Source: Bradyrhizobium liaoningense (lineage in GTDB: Bacteria > Pseudomonadota > Alphaproteobacteria > Rhizobiales > Xanthobacteraceae). From it: a stretch of 64,000 bases of DNA. Below the pieces are notes generated by a model. It was not told the origin of the DNA. It searched no databases and worked only from the letters and a program-made list of their open reading frames with translations. Within the stretch, counting starts at the first letter, position 1, and each line of letters begins with the position of its first letter. A program made the position numbers and the translations under genes. Shown here in pieces: positions 1 to 10,068 of this stretch. The DNA lies in contig NZ_JAFCJS010000003.1 of NCBI RefSeq assembly GCF_018130825.1, positions 767,001 through 831,000 on the forward strand. Reading direction: 5' to 3'.

Positions 1-154
1 AGCGTGGCCATTCTAGCACCATCGGAGCCATGTGGTGTAAGATGCTTCACAGTCCGAAATGAATTTTTCCGCCGACTCCTTCGCCCAAGAAGCGGCCGGG
101 AGATGCATGCCGCCCACGGATTCCAGGCCGGCGAAGCCCTGAGACGTTCGATGC

Positions 155-2056
155 TCAGCCTCCGTACAGATAGTTCGGCAGCCACAGCGTCAGGCCGGGC
201 CAGATGTACATGAACACCATGCAGACGATCACGATCAGCATGTAGGGCATCATGCCGGAGAAGATCTGGTTGAGCGTGACGTGCTTTGGCGCCACGCCCT
301 TCAGATAGAACGCCGACATCGCCACGGGCGGCGACAGGAATGCGGCCTGGAGGTTGACGAAGACCAGCACGCCCCACAGGACCGGATCGATGTTGAAATG
401 CTTCAGCATCGGCAGGAAGATCGGCACGAAGATCACGATGATCTCGGTCCATTCCAGCGGCCAGCCGAGCAGGAAGATGATCGCCTGCGACAGGATCATG
501 AACTGCACCGGCGACATGTTGAGCGAGAGCACCCAGCTTTCGAGCAGCGCCTGGCCGCCGAGGATCGCGAACACCGCCGAGAACAGCGCCGAGCCCACGA
601 AAAGCCAGCACACCATCGAGGTGGTCTTGGCGGTCAGGAACACCGCCTCCTTGGTGCGCTTCCAGTCCAGCGTCCTGGCCTGGAACGCGAGCAGGAAGGC
701 GCCGGCCGCCCCCACTGCCGCCGATTCCGTCGCGGTGGTGATGCCGAACAGGATCACGGCGAGCACGACCACCGTCAGGATGCCGAGCGGCATCACGGAC
801 ATGACCAGAAGCCGCAACACCTCGAACTGCTCGGCCTCCATGGTCCAGTAATAATAGAGCAGCATGAGCGCGCAGATGCCGACGACGACGGCAAAGTAAG
901 TATAGAACTCAGGCGGCGGTCCGGACTCCACGGGCGCGGCCGTGGTCTTGCCCCGCAGCTCGGCACTGCCCATCTGCTGGAGCACCTCGGGCCCGTTGGT
1001 CGTGGCCCTCTCCGACCGGCTGGCGGCGCCGCCGAGCTCCTCGAGCTTTTCTTCGGCGCTCTCCTGCTGCTGGGCGCCCGCGCCGAGCGGCTGGAGCGTC
1101 TCCTCCGCGCGCGGCTGTTGCTGCGTCGCGGCCGCGACCGGCGTTTGAATGTCGGCCTGCTGGTGGATCACGACGTACCACCAGGCGGCCCAGAGCGTTG
1201 CGAGCGTGAGCACCAGCGGCACCAGCGCGTAGCCGAGGCTCTGCACCAGCGTCGAATAGGTGACGCGGGCGCCATCGACGCCGGCATTGACGATCCTGCG
1301 GGGCGCCAGCAGCGCCGCAACGAGTGCCGGCAGCACCTTGCGTGAATAGGCTTGCTGCAGCGTGACGATCCATGGACGGACCGGAACCCTGATTTCGCTT
1401 TCGGGAAGCTTCGGCGCAATCTTCGGATTGAGTAGCGCCCAGCCGACGATGTAGACGAGATAGAGGAAGGCCAGGAAGAAGCCCGGAAACATCGCCGCCG
1501 CGTAGAGCTTCACCACCGACTGTCCGGCCACGGCCGCGTAGACGATGATCATCACAGAGGGCGGAATCAGGATGCCCAGCGTGCCTCCGGCGGTGATGAC
1601 GCCGGAGGCGAGCTTGACGTCATAGCCGGCCTTCAGCATCGGATTGAAGGCGATGACGCCCATCAACACCACGACCGCGCCGACGAGCCCGCTTGCGATG
1701 CCCCAGAACGTGCAGACGATCAGCGTCGCCACCGCGAGCGAGGCAGGCACGCGGCGGAAGGCGAGCTGGATCGAGTAGAACATCTTGTCGACCAGCGCGC
1801 CGCGCTCCATGACGTAGCCCATCAGCACGAACAGAGGGATCGAGATCAGGACGTCGTTGGTCATCGCACCATAGGTGCGCTGAACCATCAGGTCGAAGAT
1901 GTGGTTGTCGCCCCATGCTTCGCCCGCCCGGTGATAGGCGAAGAAGCCGAAGAACATGCCGAGCCCCATCAGGGTGAAGGCGGTCGGAAAGCCCATCATG
2001 ATCACGACCACGATGAGGAAGAGCATCAAGAGTCCGAGTGCCGGATCGCTGATCAT
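155..2056 (-). CDS. dctM: TRAP transporter large permease (DctM), with a long central insertion
   Basis: This is the large membrane subunit of a TRAP transporter, which moves an organic acid or similar solute across the inner membrane using a sodium or proton gradient. The start is the ATG at 2056, which overlaps the dctQ stop as ATGA; the open frame upstream of it is only a shadow of dctQ. The protein has about 633 residues, against roughly 425-450 for a usual DctM. Residues 1-215 and about 420-633 match the two halves of the family, including ITTATESAAVGA near residue 440, which corresponds to the family's TPTEAA-type motif. Between them lie two extra predicted membrane segments (about 275-296 and 386-403) around a Gln/Glu/Ala-rich linker of about 88 residues. 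The function is well supported; the substrate is unknown. Confidence 0.93.
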   Translation of the reverse strand: MISDPALGLLMLFLIVVVIMMGFPTAFTLMGLGMFFGFFAYHRAGEAWGDNHIFDLMVQRTYGAMTNDVLISIPLFVLMGYVMERGALVDKMFYSIQLAFRRVPASLAVATLIVCTFWGIASGLVGAVVVLMGVIAFNPMLKAGYDVKLASGVITAGGTLGILIPPSVMIIVYAAVAGQSVVKLYAAAMFPGFFLAFLYLVYIVGWALLNPKIAPKLPESEIRVPVRPWIVTLQQAYSRKVLPALVAALLAPRRIVNAGVDGARVTYSTLVQSLGYALVPLVLTLATLWAAWWYVVIHQQADIQTPVAAATQQQPRAEETLQPLGAGAQQQESAEEKLEELGGAASRSERATTNGPEVLQQMGSAELRGKTTAAPVESGPPPEFYTYFAVVVGICALMLLYYYWTMEAEQFEVLRLLVMSVMPLGILTVVVLAVILFGITTATESAAVGAAGAFLLAFQARTLDWKRTKEAVFLTAKTTSMVCWLFVGSALFSAVFAILGGQALLESWVLSLNMSPVQFMILSQAIIFLLGWPLEWTEIIVIFVPIFLPMLKHFNIDPVLWGVLVFVNLQAAFLSPPVAMSAFYLKGVAPKHVTLNQIFSGMMPYMLIVIVCMVFMYIWPGLTLWLPNYLYGG

Positions 2057-2721
2057 CCCTGCAGGTCCCCGCCCATGCCGCGCTGCCGCGCGCTTTCCTC
2101 GATGTCCTGCGCGCGTGCGATCGCGGCCTTCCGCGCCTCTTCGTCGACATGTTCGCTGTGCGCAAGCTGCTCCTCGATGACGTCGATTTCGGAGACATCG
2201 GCGAGCCGGCTCGGCCAGGTGCCCGTCTTGAGACAGATCACGCAGCGGGCGATTTCGGCCGCCCCCTGCAGCAGCACCAGAGCGCCCGCGAGCGGAATCA
2301 TGAACTTGAAGTGGTAGACCGGCGGCCCCTCGGCGGTGACGTTGGAATGCTCGTTGATGCGCCAGGAATCCAGCGCATAGTCCCATCCCGCATAGACCAG
2401 CGCGGCAATTCCGGGCAGGAAGAATGCGAGGTACAGCACGAGGTCGAGGCTCGCCTGGGTGCGCGGCCGCATCGAGGAGTAGAGGAAGTCGCCGCGAACA
2501 TGCGCGTTCTGGGCCAGCGTATAGGCGCCCGCGATCATGAACAGGGTGCCATACAGCATGTTCGAGGCGTCGAAGATCCAGGCGGTCGGCATGTTGAGGA
2601 TGTAACGCTTGAAGACCTCGGCGCAGACCAGCGCCATCAGGCCCACGACCAGCCAGGCCGCGACCTTGCCGGTCCACGTGCTGATCCCGTCAATGGTGTA
2701 CAGAAGGCGCTGCGGACTCAT
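2053..2721 (-). CDS. dctQ: TRAP transporter small permease (DctQ)
   Basis: This is the small four-helix membrane subunit that pairs with DctM. Hydrophobic segments are visible around AAWLVVGLMALVCAEVF, the SNMLYGTLFMIAGAYTL stretch, VLYLAFFLPGIAALVYAGW and FMIPLAGALVLLQGAAEI, and HVRGDFLY is typical of DctQ. The tail of about 50 residues is charged and probably cytoplasmic. I place the start at the ATG at 2721 (MSPQRLLY), giving 222 residues. An in-frame ATG at 2778 would add 19 residues but begins inside a palindromic hairpin at 2771-2802, so it is less likely. Translation is coupled to dctM by a 4-base overlap. Confidence 0.88.
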   Translation of the reverse strand: MSPQRLLYTIDGISTWTGKVAAWLVVGLMALVCAEVFKRYILNMPTAWIFDASNMLYGTLFMIAGAYTLAQNAHVRGDFLYSSMRPRTQASLDLVLYLAFFLPGIAALVYAGWDYALDSWRINEHSNVTAEGPPVYHFKFMIPLAGALVLLQGAAEIARCVICLKTGTWPSRLADVSEIDVIEEQLAHSEHVDEEARKAAIARAQDIEESARQRGMGGDLQG

Positions 2722-2770
2722 GTGCGTTGCCACCGCCAATCCTGCGTTACTGCTGCCTAGAGACAAGACA

Positions 2771-2802
2771 AGCGCCATCCGGGTTGTGGTCCCGGATGAC
2801 GC
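2771..2802. repeat. short palindrome between dctP and dctQ
   Basis: Inverted copies of CATCCGGG/CCCGGATG separated by a short loop form a stable hairpin. It resembles the half-elements of the GTCATTCCGGG-type palindromes found elsewhere in the window (36694, 53324). Sitting between dctP and dctQ, it could stabilise the abundant dctP message or attenuate readthrough into the permease genes, which is common in binding-protein operons; that role is inferred. Confidence 0.5.
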
Positions 2803-2823
2803 TTCGATCGTGCGATGAGCCTG

Positions 2824-3960
2824 CTAGCTCTTCTTCTTGGCGTTGGGACCAAAATAGTGGGCGTAGGCCATGCGGCGGCTGACCACCGTATCCTGCTCCC
2901 ACTGCGTCGCCCGCTTGGCGAAGGCCAGTTGCGATTCGACGATCTCCTTGAACAGCGGGTTCTCTGCCGACTTCTTCTCGGCCACTTGGTCGAACACCTC
3001 CAACTGCTTCTGGAGGATCGAGTCCGGCGTCTTGTAGAACTTGACCTTGTCCTTGGTCTGCAGCTCCTCGTAGTCCCTGGAGTAGCGGTCGATCGCCTTC
3101 CAGGCCATGTCCTGGCCGGCCGCGTCGACGGCATTGGCGATGATCGCCCTCATCTTCTCCGGCAGTGCGTCGAACTTGGTCTTGTTGAACATGATCTCGA
3201 ACTGCTCGGCGTTCTGGTGGTAGCTCTGGAGCATGCAGATCTTGGAAACATCCGGGAAGCCGAGGACGCGATCGGATGTAGCGTTATTGAATTCGGCCGC
3301 ATCCAGGAGGCCACGGTCCATCGCCGAAACGATTTCACCACCCGGCAACGCGTTGACCGCTGCGCCGAGGCCAGTGAACACGTCGATGGAGATGCCGACG
3401 GTGCGGAATTTCAGGCCCTGGAAATCCTCCACCTTGGTCATCGGCTTCTTGTACCAGCCAAGCGGCTGGGTCGGCATCGGTCCGTATGGGAACGAGACGA
3501 CGTTGGCGCCGATCGAGGCGTAGAGCTTCTCGAGGAGCTCCTTGCCGCCGCCATAGCGGTGCCAGGCGAGCAGCATGTTGGCATCCATGGCATAGCCCGG
3601 ACCCGAGCCCCACAGCGCCAGCGCGTTCTGCTTGCCATAGTGATAGGCGAGCACGCCGTGCCCGCCGTCGAGCGTGCCCTTCGACACCGCATCCAGCAGG
3701 CCGAAGGCCGGCACCACGGCGCCGGCGGGAAGCACCTCGATTTTGAGGTCGCCGCCGGTCATGTCGTTGACCTTCTTGGCGTAGTCGAGCGCATATTCGT
3801 GGAAGATGTCCTTGGCCGGCCAGGTGCTCTGCCAACGCATGCTGATCGGCCCCTGCGCCAGGGCGATGGTTGGCGCGGCGACGGTGGCGGCCGCTCCGGC
3901 TGCGGCCGTCCTGAGAAAACGGCGGCGCGTCGACGCGCCGTCCTTGCTCGTCTTCGTCAT
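2824..3960 (-). CDS. dctP: TRAP transporter periplasmic solute-binding protein (DctP), Tat-type signal
   Basis: This is the periplasmic solute-binding subunit that delivers substrate to DctQM. The ATG at 3960 (MTKTSKDG) follows GAGGACATC, a good ribosome-binding site, and gives about 378 residues. The N-terminus carries TRRRFLRTAAAG followed by a hydrophobic stretch ending in ALAQ, which fits a twin-arginine signal. The mature protein begins with a strand of the MRWQSTWP type and contains the conserved GLKFRTVG core and an EFNNATSD stretch, in the style of TakP-like DctP proteins for oxo-acids. The dctP-dctQ-dctM order on one strand supports a complete transporter. The substrate cannot be read from the sequence. 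Confidence 0.92.
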   Translation of the reverse strand: MTKTSKDGASTRRRFLRTAAAGAAATVAAPTIALAQGPISMRWQSTWPAKDIFHEYALDYAKKVNDMTGGDLKIEVLPAGAVVPAFGLLDAVSKGTLDGGHGVLAYHYGKQNALALWGSGPGYAMDANMLLAWHRYGGGKELLEKLYASIGANVVSFPYGPMPTQPLGWYKKPMTKVEDFQGLKFRTVGISIDVFTGLGAAVNALPGGEIVSAMDRGLLDAAEFNNATSDRVLGFPDVSKICMLQSYHQNAEQFEIMFNKTKFDALPEKMRAIIANAVDAAGQDMAWKAIDRYSRDYEELQTKDKVKFYKTPDSILQKQLEVFDQVAEKKSAENPLFKEIVESQLAFAKRATQWEQDTVVSRRMAYAHYFGPNAKKKS

Positions 3961-3976
3961 GATGTCCTCCCTCAGC

Positions 3977-4005
3977 GCGATCCGTGACGGATCGCCCTTT
4001 TTTTT
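3977..4005. promoter_or_regulatory. perfect palindrome plus T-run in the dctP leader
   Basis: GCGATCCG-TGA-CGGATCGC at 3977-3995 is a perfect inverted repeat, followed on the plus strand by a run of eight T at 3998-4005. It ends 16 bases upstream of the dctP ATG. No plus-strand gene ends here, so it is either an operator for a regulator of the TRAP operon, a leader hairpin near the ribosome-binding site, or a terminator for an unannotated plus-strand transcript. Confidence 0.5.
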
Positions 4006-4183
4006 GTAAGGAGAAGACAAGGACTTGCGCCGGACTTTGGCAAGAAAGTTCCTGACGATGCGACGCTACGACGCGGAGGGCGTGCAGGACGCCGCCAACT
4101 CGCCCGTTCGAATTATTCCCCGCCTGTCGGATCAAATTAAGCGGCAGCGTAAAGGCGCCTGCTGCGCATGGCGCGCTGCACCA

Positions 4184-5148
4184 TTACGCCAGATGACACG
4201 CCACGAAGTGCCCGCCCGCCCCTTCCTTCAGCTCAGGAGCGCTTTCGGCGCAGCGCGGCTGGGCGATCGGACAGCGGGTGTGGAAGTGGCAGCCCGACGG
4301 CGGCTTCATCGGGCTCGGCACATCGCCCTTGAGGCGGATGCGCTCGCGCTTGAGCTTTGGATCGGGCACCGGCACCGCTGACAGCAGCGCCTTGGTGTAG
4401 GGATGCTGCGGATTGCGGTAGAGGTCGCTGGCCTTGGCGAGCTCGACGATGCGGCCGAGATACATCACGGCGACGCGATCGGAGATGTGCTCGACCACCG
4501 AGAGATCGTGCGCGACGAAGAGATAGGTGAGGTTCAGCTCGGCCTGGAGGTCTTCCAGGAGGTTGATGACCTGGGCCTGGATCGACACGTCGAGCGCCGA
4601 GACCGGCTCGTCGCAGACGATCAGCTTCGGCTCGACCGCAAGCGCGCGCGCGATCACGATGCGCTGGCGCTGGCCGCCGGAGAATTCGTGCGGATAGCGG
4701 CGCATGTGCTCGGCCTTCAGCCCGACCTTGACCAAGAGGCCCGCGACGCGCTCCTCGCGCTCCTTGGCGGAGGACGCGAGATTGTGGATGGTGAAGGCCT
4801 CGCCGAGGATGGCGCCGACCGTCATGCGCGGATTGAGCGAGGCGAACGGATCCTGGAACACCAGCTGCATGTTCCGCCGCATCGCGCGCAGATCGTTGCC
4901 GCCGAGCTTGCGCACGTCCTGGCCGTCGAAGGTGACCTCGCCGTCGGTCGGTTCGATCAAGCGCAGCACGCAGCGGCCCGTGGTGGACTTGCCGCAGCCG
5001 GATTCGCCGACGAGGCCGAGCGTCTCGCCGCGATTGACCGAGAACGACACGCCGTCGACCGCATAGACGCTGCCGACCTGGCGCGACAACAGGCCGCCGA
5101 GCACGGGGAAATGTTTCTTCAGGCCGCTGACGCGGAGCAAGGGTTCGC

Positions 5149-5152
<4 letters not shown>
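4184..5152 (-). CDS. dppF: dipeptide/oligopeptide ABC transporter ATPase (DppF-type)
   Basis: This is one of two ATPases that energise a peptide importer. At 322 residues it has the usual length. Walker A is GESGCGKST near residue 50, the signature is FSGGQRQR, and Walker B is IVCDEPVSALD. The C-terminal extension with a cluster of cysteines (CHFHTRCPIA) is the oligopeptide/dipeptide-type domain. The ATG at 5152 overlaps the upstream dppD stop as ATGA, showing translational coupling in the order B-C-D-F. Confidence 0.95.
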
Positions 5153-6143
<991 letters not shown>

Positions 6144-6144
<1 letters not shown>

Positions 6145-7061
6145 CAGATCACCCGCCGCGCATCGAGCGCGTCACGCAGACCGTCGCCGATGAAGTTGAT
6201 GGCGACCACAGCGATGAAGATCGCGCCGCCCGGGAACAGCGCCCAGTGCGGACCGATGTCGAGAAAGTCCTTGGCGTCATACAGCAGTCGTCCCCAGGTC
6301 GGAGTGTCGGGTGGAAAGCCGAGACCGAGGAAGGACAGCGTCGATTCCGCGATGATGGCGGCGGCGACGTCGATGGTGCCGGCAATGATCACCGGGCCGA
6401 CCGCATTGGGCAGGATATGCCGCACCACCTGCCGCACCGGGCTGGCGCCGAGCGCGCGGGCCGCCTCGACGAACTCCTTCTCGCGGATCGACAGGAACTG
6501 CGCGCGCACGAGCCGCGCCACCGGCATCCAGCGCAACCCCCCGATCACGAGCACGATCAGGATGAAGATGCCGCCTTCGGGTCCGAACACCTGCTTCAGC
6601 CCGTCGCGGAAGAGATAGATCAGCAGGAGCAGCAGCGGCAGTTGCGGCAGCGACAGGAAAAGGTCGGTGAGCCACATCAATCCGTGCCCGAGCGCGCCGC
6701 GCGACATGCCGGCGAGCGCGCCGATCAGCGTGCCGATGAAGACCGAGACCAGCATCGCGGCGAGCCCCACCGCGAGCGAGATGCGGCCGCCATAGATCAT
6801 GCGCGCCAGAATGTCCTGGCCGAGATCGTCGGTGCCGAAGGGATGGGCGAGCGAGGGGCCCTGCATGCCCGCGACGATGTCGATCTCGTTGATCTTCACG
6901 CGCCACACGAAGGGCCCGACCACGACGGCGAGCACCAGGACGAGGAGCAGGAAGGCGCTGACGACGGCGAGCTTGTGGCGGCTGTAGCGCCGCCACGTCT
7001 CGCGCCAGGGCGAGTAGACGCCCCGCTCAGCGGAGGGAGATGCGAGGGTCAAGCCAGCCAT
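6144..7061 (-). CDS. dppC: dipeptide ABC transporter permease (DppC-type)
   Basis: This is an inner-membrane permease of the peptide importer, with 305 residues. It has an N-terminal helix (HKLAVVSAFLLLVLVLAVVVG), the extracytoplasmic HPFGTDDLGQDILARMIYG motif characteristic of OppC/DppC proteins, and the EAA loop around EAARALGASPVRQVVRHI. Its start at 7061 lies 35 bases inside the end of dppB, an unusually long overlap that suggests tight coupling. Confidence 0.95.
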
Positions 7062-7986
7062 AAAGGACGTCCGCGATGAGGTTGAACAGCACCACGAGGC
7101 ACGCGAAGACGAAGGTGACGGCCATCACCACCGGCGTGTCGTTGGAAAGGATGGAGGAGATCAGCAGCGAGCCGATGCCGGGGATGCGGAAGATCTGCTC
7201 GGTGACGATGGCGCCGCCGAACACCGCAGGCATCTGCAACGCGATCAGCGTGACCACGGGAATCATGGCGTTGCGCATCACGTGCTTGACGATCACCGTG
7301 GCCTGGCCGAGGCCCTTGGCCCGCGCCGTGGTGACGTAGTCGAGCCTGATGACGTCGAGCATCGCCGAGCGCACGAAGCGCGTCATCGACGCCGCCTGGA
7401 ACAGGCCGAGCACAGCCACCGGCATGATGGCCTGACGGATCATCTCCAGCACCCAGTGGATGCCGGTGGCCTTGATGTCGGTGGTGTAGACGAAGGGCAG
7501 CCAGTCCAGCGTGACCGAGAAGATCAGGATGAAAAGGATGCCGGTGAAGAAGGTCGGCAGCGAGAAGCCGACGAAGGCGAGCGTGTTGGCGATCTGGTCG
7601 AACAGCGAATAGGGCTTGGTCGCGGCATAGACGCCGACCGGAATCGCGATCAGCAGCGCCAGGATCTGCGCCGACCCGATCACGTAGAGCGTGGCCGGCA
7701 GGCGCTGGAGGATCAGCGTGTCGACGTCCATCCGGCTGACGAAGGAAAAGCCCCAGTCGCCGTGCAGCATGGCGTTGAGCCAGTGCAGGTAACGAAGGTG
7801 GATCGGATCATCGAGACCGAACTTGGCCCGCAGTGCAGCTTGCACTTCGGGCGGCACGTTCGGGTTCGTCGCCAGTTCAGAGAACGGGTCGCCGGGGGCG
7901 AGCGCAAGCACGACGAACAGCACGACCGAGATTCCGAGCAGGCTCGGAATCGCGATCAGGAGGCGACGCAGGACGTATTGACTCAT
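7027..7986 (-). CDS. dppB: dipeptide ABC transporter permease (DppB-type)
   Basis: This is the first permease of the peptide importer, with 319 residues. It opens with YVLRRLLIAIPSLLGISVVLF, the classic DppB/OppB N-terminal helix, and has AARAKGLGQATVIVKHVMRNA-like EAA loop residues (TARAKGLGQ then KHVMRNA). The gene lies 29 bases downstream of the binding-protein gene and overlaps dppC. Six transmembrane segments are expected from the family and visible as hydrophobic blocks. Confidence 0.95.
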   Translation of the reverse strand: MSQYVLRRLLIAIPSLLGISVVLFVVLALAPGDPFSELATNPNVPPEVQAALRAKFGLDDPIHLRYLHWLNAMLHGDWGFSFVSRMDVDTLILQRLPATLYVIGSAQILALLIAIPVGVYAATKPYSLFDQIANTLAFVGFSLPTFFTGILFILIFSVTLDWLPFVYTTDIKATGIHWVLEMIRQAIMPVAVLGLFQAASMTRFVRSAMLDVIRLDYVTTARAKGLGQATVIVKHVMRNAMIPVVTLIALQMPAVFGGAIVTEQIFRIPGIGSLLISSILSNDTPVVMAVTFVFACLVVLFNLIADVLYGWLDPRISLR

Positions 7987-8015
7987 GAGGGAAGGCCCCG
8001 TCTAGAGCTGGGGGA

Positions 8016-9806
8016 TCATTCCTCGCGGTACCAGTCGAACAGATTGTCGGTCTCGTTGGCCCAGCCCGAGATCACCGGGCGCAGCGTGTTGGAGGCCGCC
8101 TCCACCTTGAGCCGGTGCTGTGCCGGAACGAACACGGTCTCCTGGAACAGGATGTCGTTGGCCTTGATGTAGAGCGCCGCACGCTTGACCGGATCCATCT
8201 CGCCATCGGCGGCATCGATCGCGGCGTCATAGTCCTTGTTGACGAAGCGCGGGAAGTTGGTGCCCTGCCACTTGTTCTCCTTCGTCGCCACGTTGCTCGA
8301 ATGATAGCGGCGCATGTGCTGGGCCGGATCCGGCTGGCTCATCGGGATCTGGAACATCTCGATGTCGGCGTAGAATTTCGCGTAGGTGTCGGGATTGGCG
8401 ACGTCCGACGAGAAGAACACCGAGGCCACGACCGACTTCAGCTCGACGTCGATACCCGCCTTCTGGCAGGCCTGCTTGACGATCGCCTGCGTCTTCTGGC
8501 GCGGGCCGTTGATCGAGGTCTGGTACAGCAGTTTCAGCTTCTTGCCGTCCTTCTCGCGGATGCCGTCCGCGCCGGGCTTCCAGCCGGCATCGTCCAGAAT
8601 CTTCGAGGCCTTCTCGATGCTGAACTCCCAGGAGGTGTTCTTGGAGACGAACTTTTCCGGACCGTTGAGGAAGTTCGCGGTGGTGCGGCCGGCGCGGCCG
8701 TAGATCGCCTTCTTGATGGAATCACGATCGACCAGCAGCGACAGCGCCTTGCGCACGGCAGGGTCCGAGAACAGCGGATGCTTGGTCTTCATCGACGACT
8801 TCTCGCCGTCGACCTCGGTGTTGGGATCGGTGAAGTTGAGCGCGATGAATTCGGTGTCGCCGCCGACGGCGTAGATGGTCTTGCCCTTGCCGCCCTTCTC
8901 CAGGCGCAGCAGCACGTCGTCCTCGACCTGGATGTTCCAGCCGAAATCATACTCGCCGGTCTGGATCACCGCGCGCGCGGCCGAGACGGCATCGCCGCCG
9001 CCCTTCATCTCGAGCGTGTCGAAATAGGGCCGGTTCGGCATGTGATAGTCTTTGTTGATCTCGCCGCGGATGAGATCGCCGGGCTTGAACTCGATGAATT
9101 TGTAGGGGCCGGTGCCGACGGGCGCGAGGTTGTTCGGCGCCTCGCGCGACTTGGAGCCCTTGTACTCGGCGAACAGGTGCTTGGGCAGAACCTGTCCGGT
9201 TGCGCCGACGAAGGCATCCGCCCAGAACGGCGTCGGCTTCTTGAAGGTGAGACGCACCGTCAGATCGTCCACCTTCTCGACCGTGATGTCGCGATAGGTC
9301 GCCACGGTGACGGCGGCGGTCGCGGGATCGATGATGTATTCCCAGGTGAAGACGACATCGTCGGCGGAGAACGGCTTGCCGTCATGCCACTTCACGCCGG
9401 GCTTCAGCTTCCACGTCACCGACTTGCCGTCGGCGGCGAGCAGGCCGTTCTGGGTCGAGGGAATTTCGGACGCCAGCACCAGCTTCATGTTGCCGTCCGG
9501 ATCCCAACAGGCCAGCGGCTCATAGAACAGGCGCGAGCCGTCCTGGTCCTTGGTGCCGGTGGCGAAGTGCGGATTGAGCAGGGTCGGGCCCTGCCACCAC
9601 AGCAGCTTCAGCGCACCGCCGCCGCCGCGCTTGGTCGGCTTGTAGGTGGAAGCACCCTCGGCCATGGCGACGCCGCCAAGCGCGAGGATCTGGTTGGCCA
9701 GGGGAGCCGTGAGACCGACCGCGGCGAGGCGCTTGATGAAGCCGCGGCGATCCATCCGCCCGTCCTTCACCTGACCGATCATCGAACGCAGTTCTTTATC
9801 CAGCAT
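8016..9806 (-). CDS. dppA: peptide ABC transporter substrate-binding protein, Tat-type signal
   Basis: This is the periplasmic binding protein of the peptide importer (SBP_bac_5 family). The ATG at 9806 (MLDKELRS) is preceded by GGGGGA and gives 596 residues; the open frame runs further upstream but without a convincing start. Residues 18-35 contain MDRRGFIKRL followed by a hydrophobic region ending near AEGAS, a clear twin-arginine signal, which is uncommon among Sec-exported DppA proteins. Family features include VTWKLKPGVKWHDGKPF and DDVVFTWEYI. It may bind peptides, amides or opines rather than only dipeptides; the upstream M20 hydrolase hints at acyl- or aryl-amino-acid substrates. Confidence 0.92.
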   Translation of the reverse strand: MLDKELRSMIGQVKDGRMDRRGFIKRLAAVGLTAPLANQILALGGVAMAEGASTYKPTKRGGGGALKLLWWQGPTLLNPHFATGTKDQDGSRLFYEPLACWDPDGNMKLVLASEIPSTQNGLLAADGKSVTWKLKPGVKWHDGKPFSADDVVFTWEYIIDPATAAVTVATYRDITVEKVDDLTVRLTFKKPTPFWADAFVGATGQVLPKHLFAEYKGSKSREAPNNLAPVGTGPYKFIEFKPGDLIRGEINKDYHMPNRPYFDTLEMKGGGDAVSAARAVIQTGEYDFGWNIQVEDDVLLRLEKGGKGKTIYAVGGDTEFIALNFTDPNTEVDGEKSSMKTKHPLFSDPAVRKALSLLVDRDSIKKAIYGRAGRTTANFLNGPEKFVSKNTSWEFSIEKASKILDDAGWKPGADGIREKDGKKLKLLYQTSINGPRQKTQAIVKQACQKAGIDVELKSVVASVFFSSDVANPDTYAKFYADIEMFQIPMSQPDPAQHMRRYHSSNVATKENKWQGTNFPRFVNKDYDAAIDAADGEMDPVKRAALYIKANDILFQETVFVPAQHRLKVEAASNTLRPVISGWANETDNLFDWYREE

Positions 9807-10068
9807 GGTTGTCCCCCGTCTGGTTCCCGTATGGATGCAGGCGGCCGCAAAACGCGGCCGCCGAGTTTGGCTGGCGGTAGATGGCACACCGATTAGGGGG
9901 CACGTCAACTGGGACTGTGTGTATGCAAACGGTCTTCTGGCTGTCCGTTGGGCAAAACCGTGTTCCGCAGCCCAAGCGTTCGGCAATCCGGCGCCGAAAC
10001 ACGCCGGAAACCGCGCTGCACTGCGGAAAATTTGTTCGCCGGATCAGACGAAGTATCGAGACGGAATT

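Noticed and set aside
4..213. A 69-residue open frame at the left edge
   Set aside because: No family motif, no plausible ribosome-binding site and overlap with the dctM end. The first 154 bases hold nothing I recognise.
2057..2677. A 207-residue N-terminal extension of the DctM frame
   Set aside because: It runs antiparallel to nothing but lies wholly inside the dctQ gene in another frame and has Arg/Gly/Ala-rich shadow composition. DctM starts at 2056.
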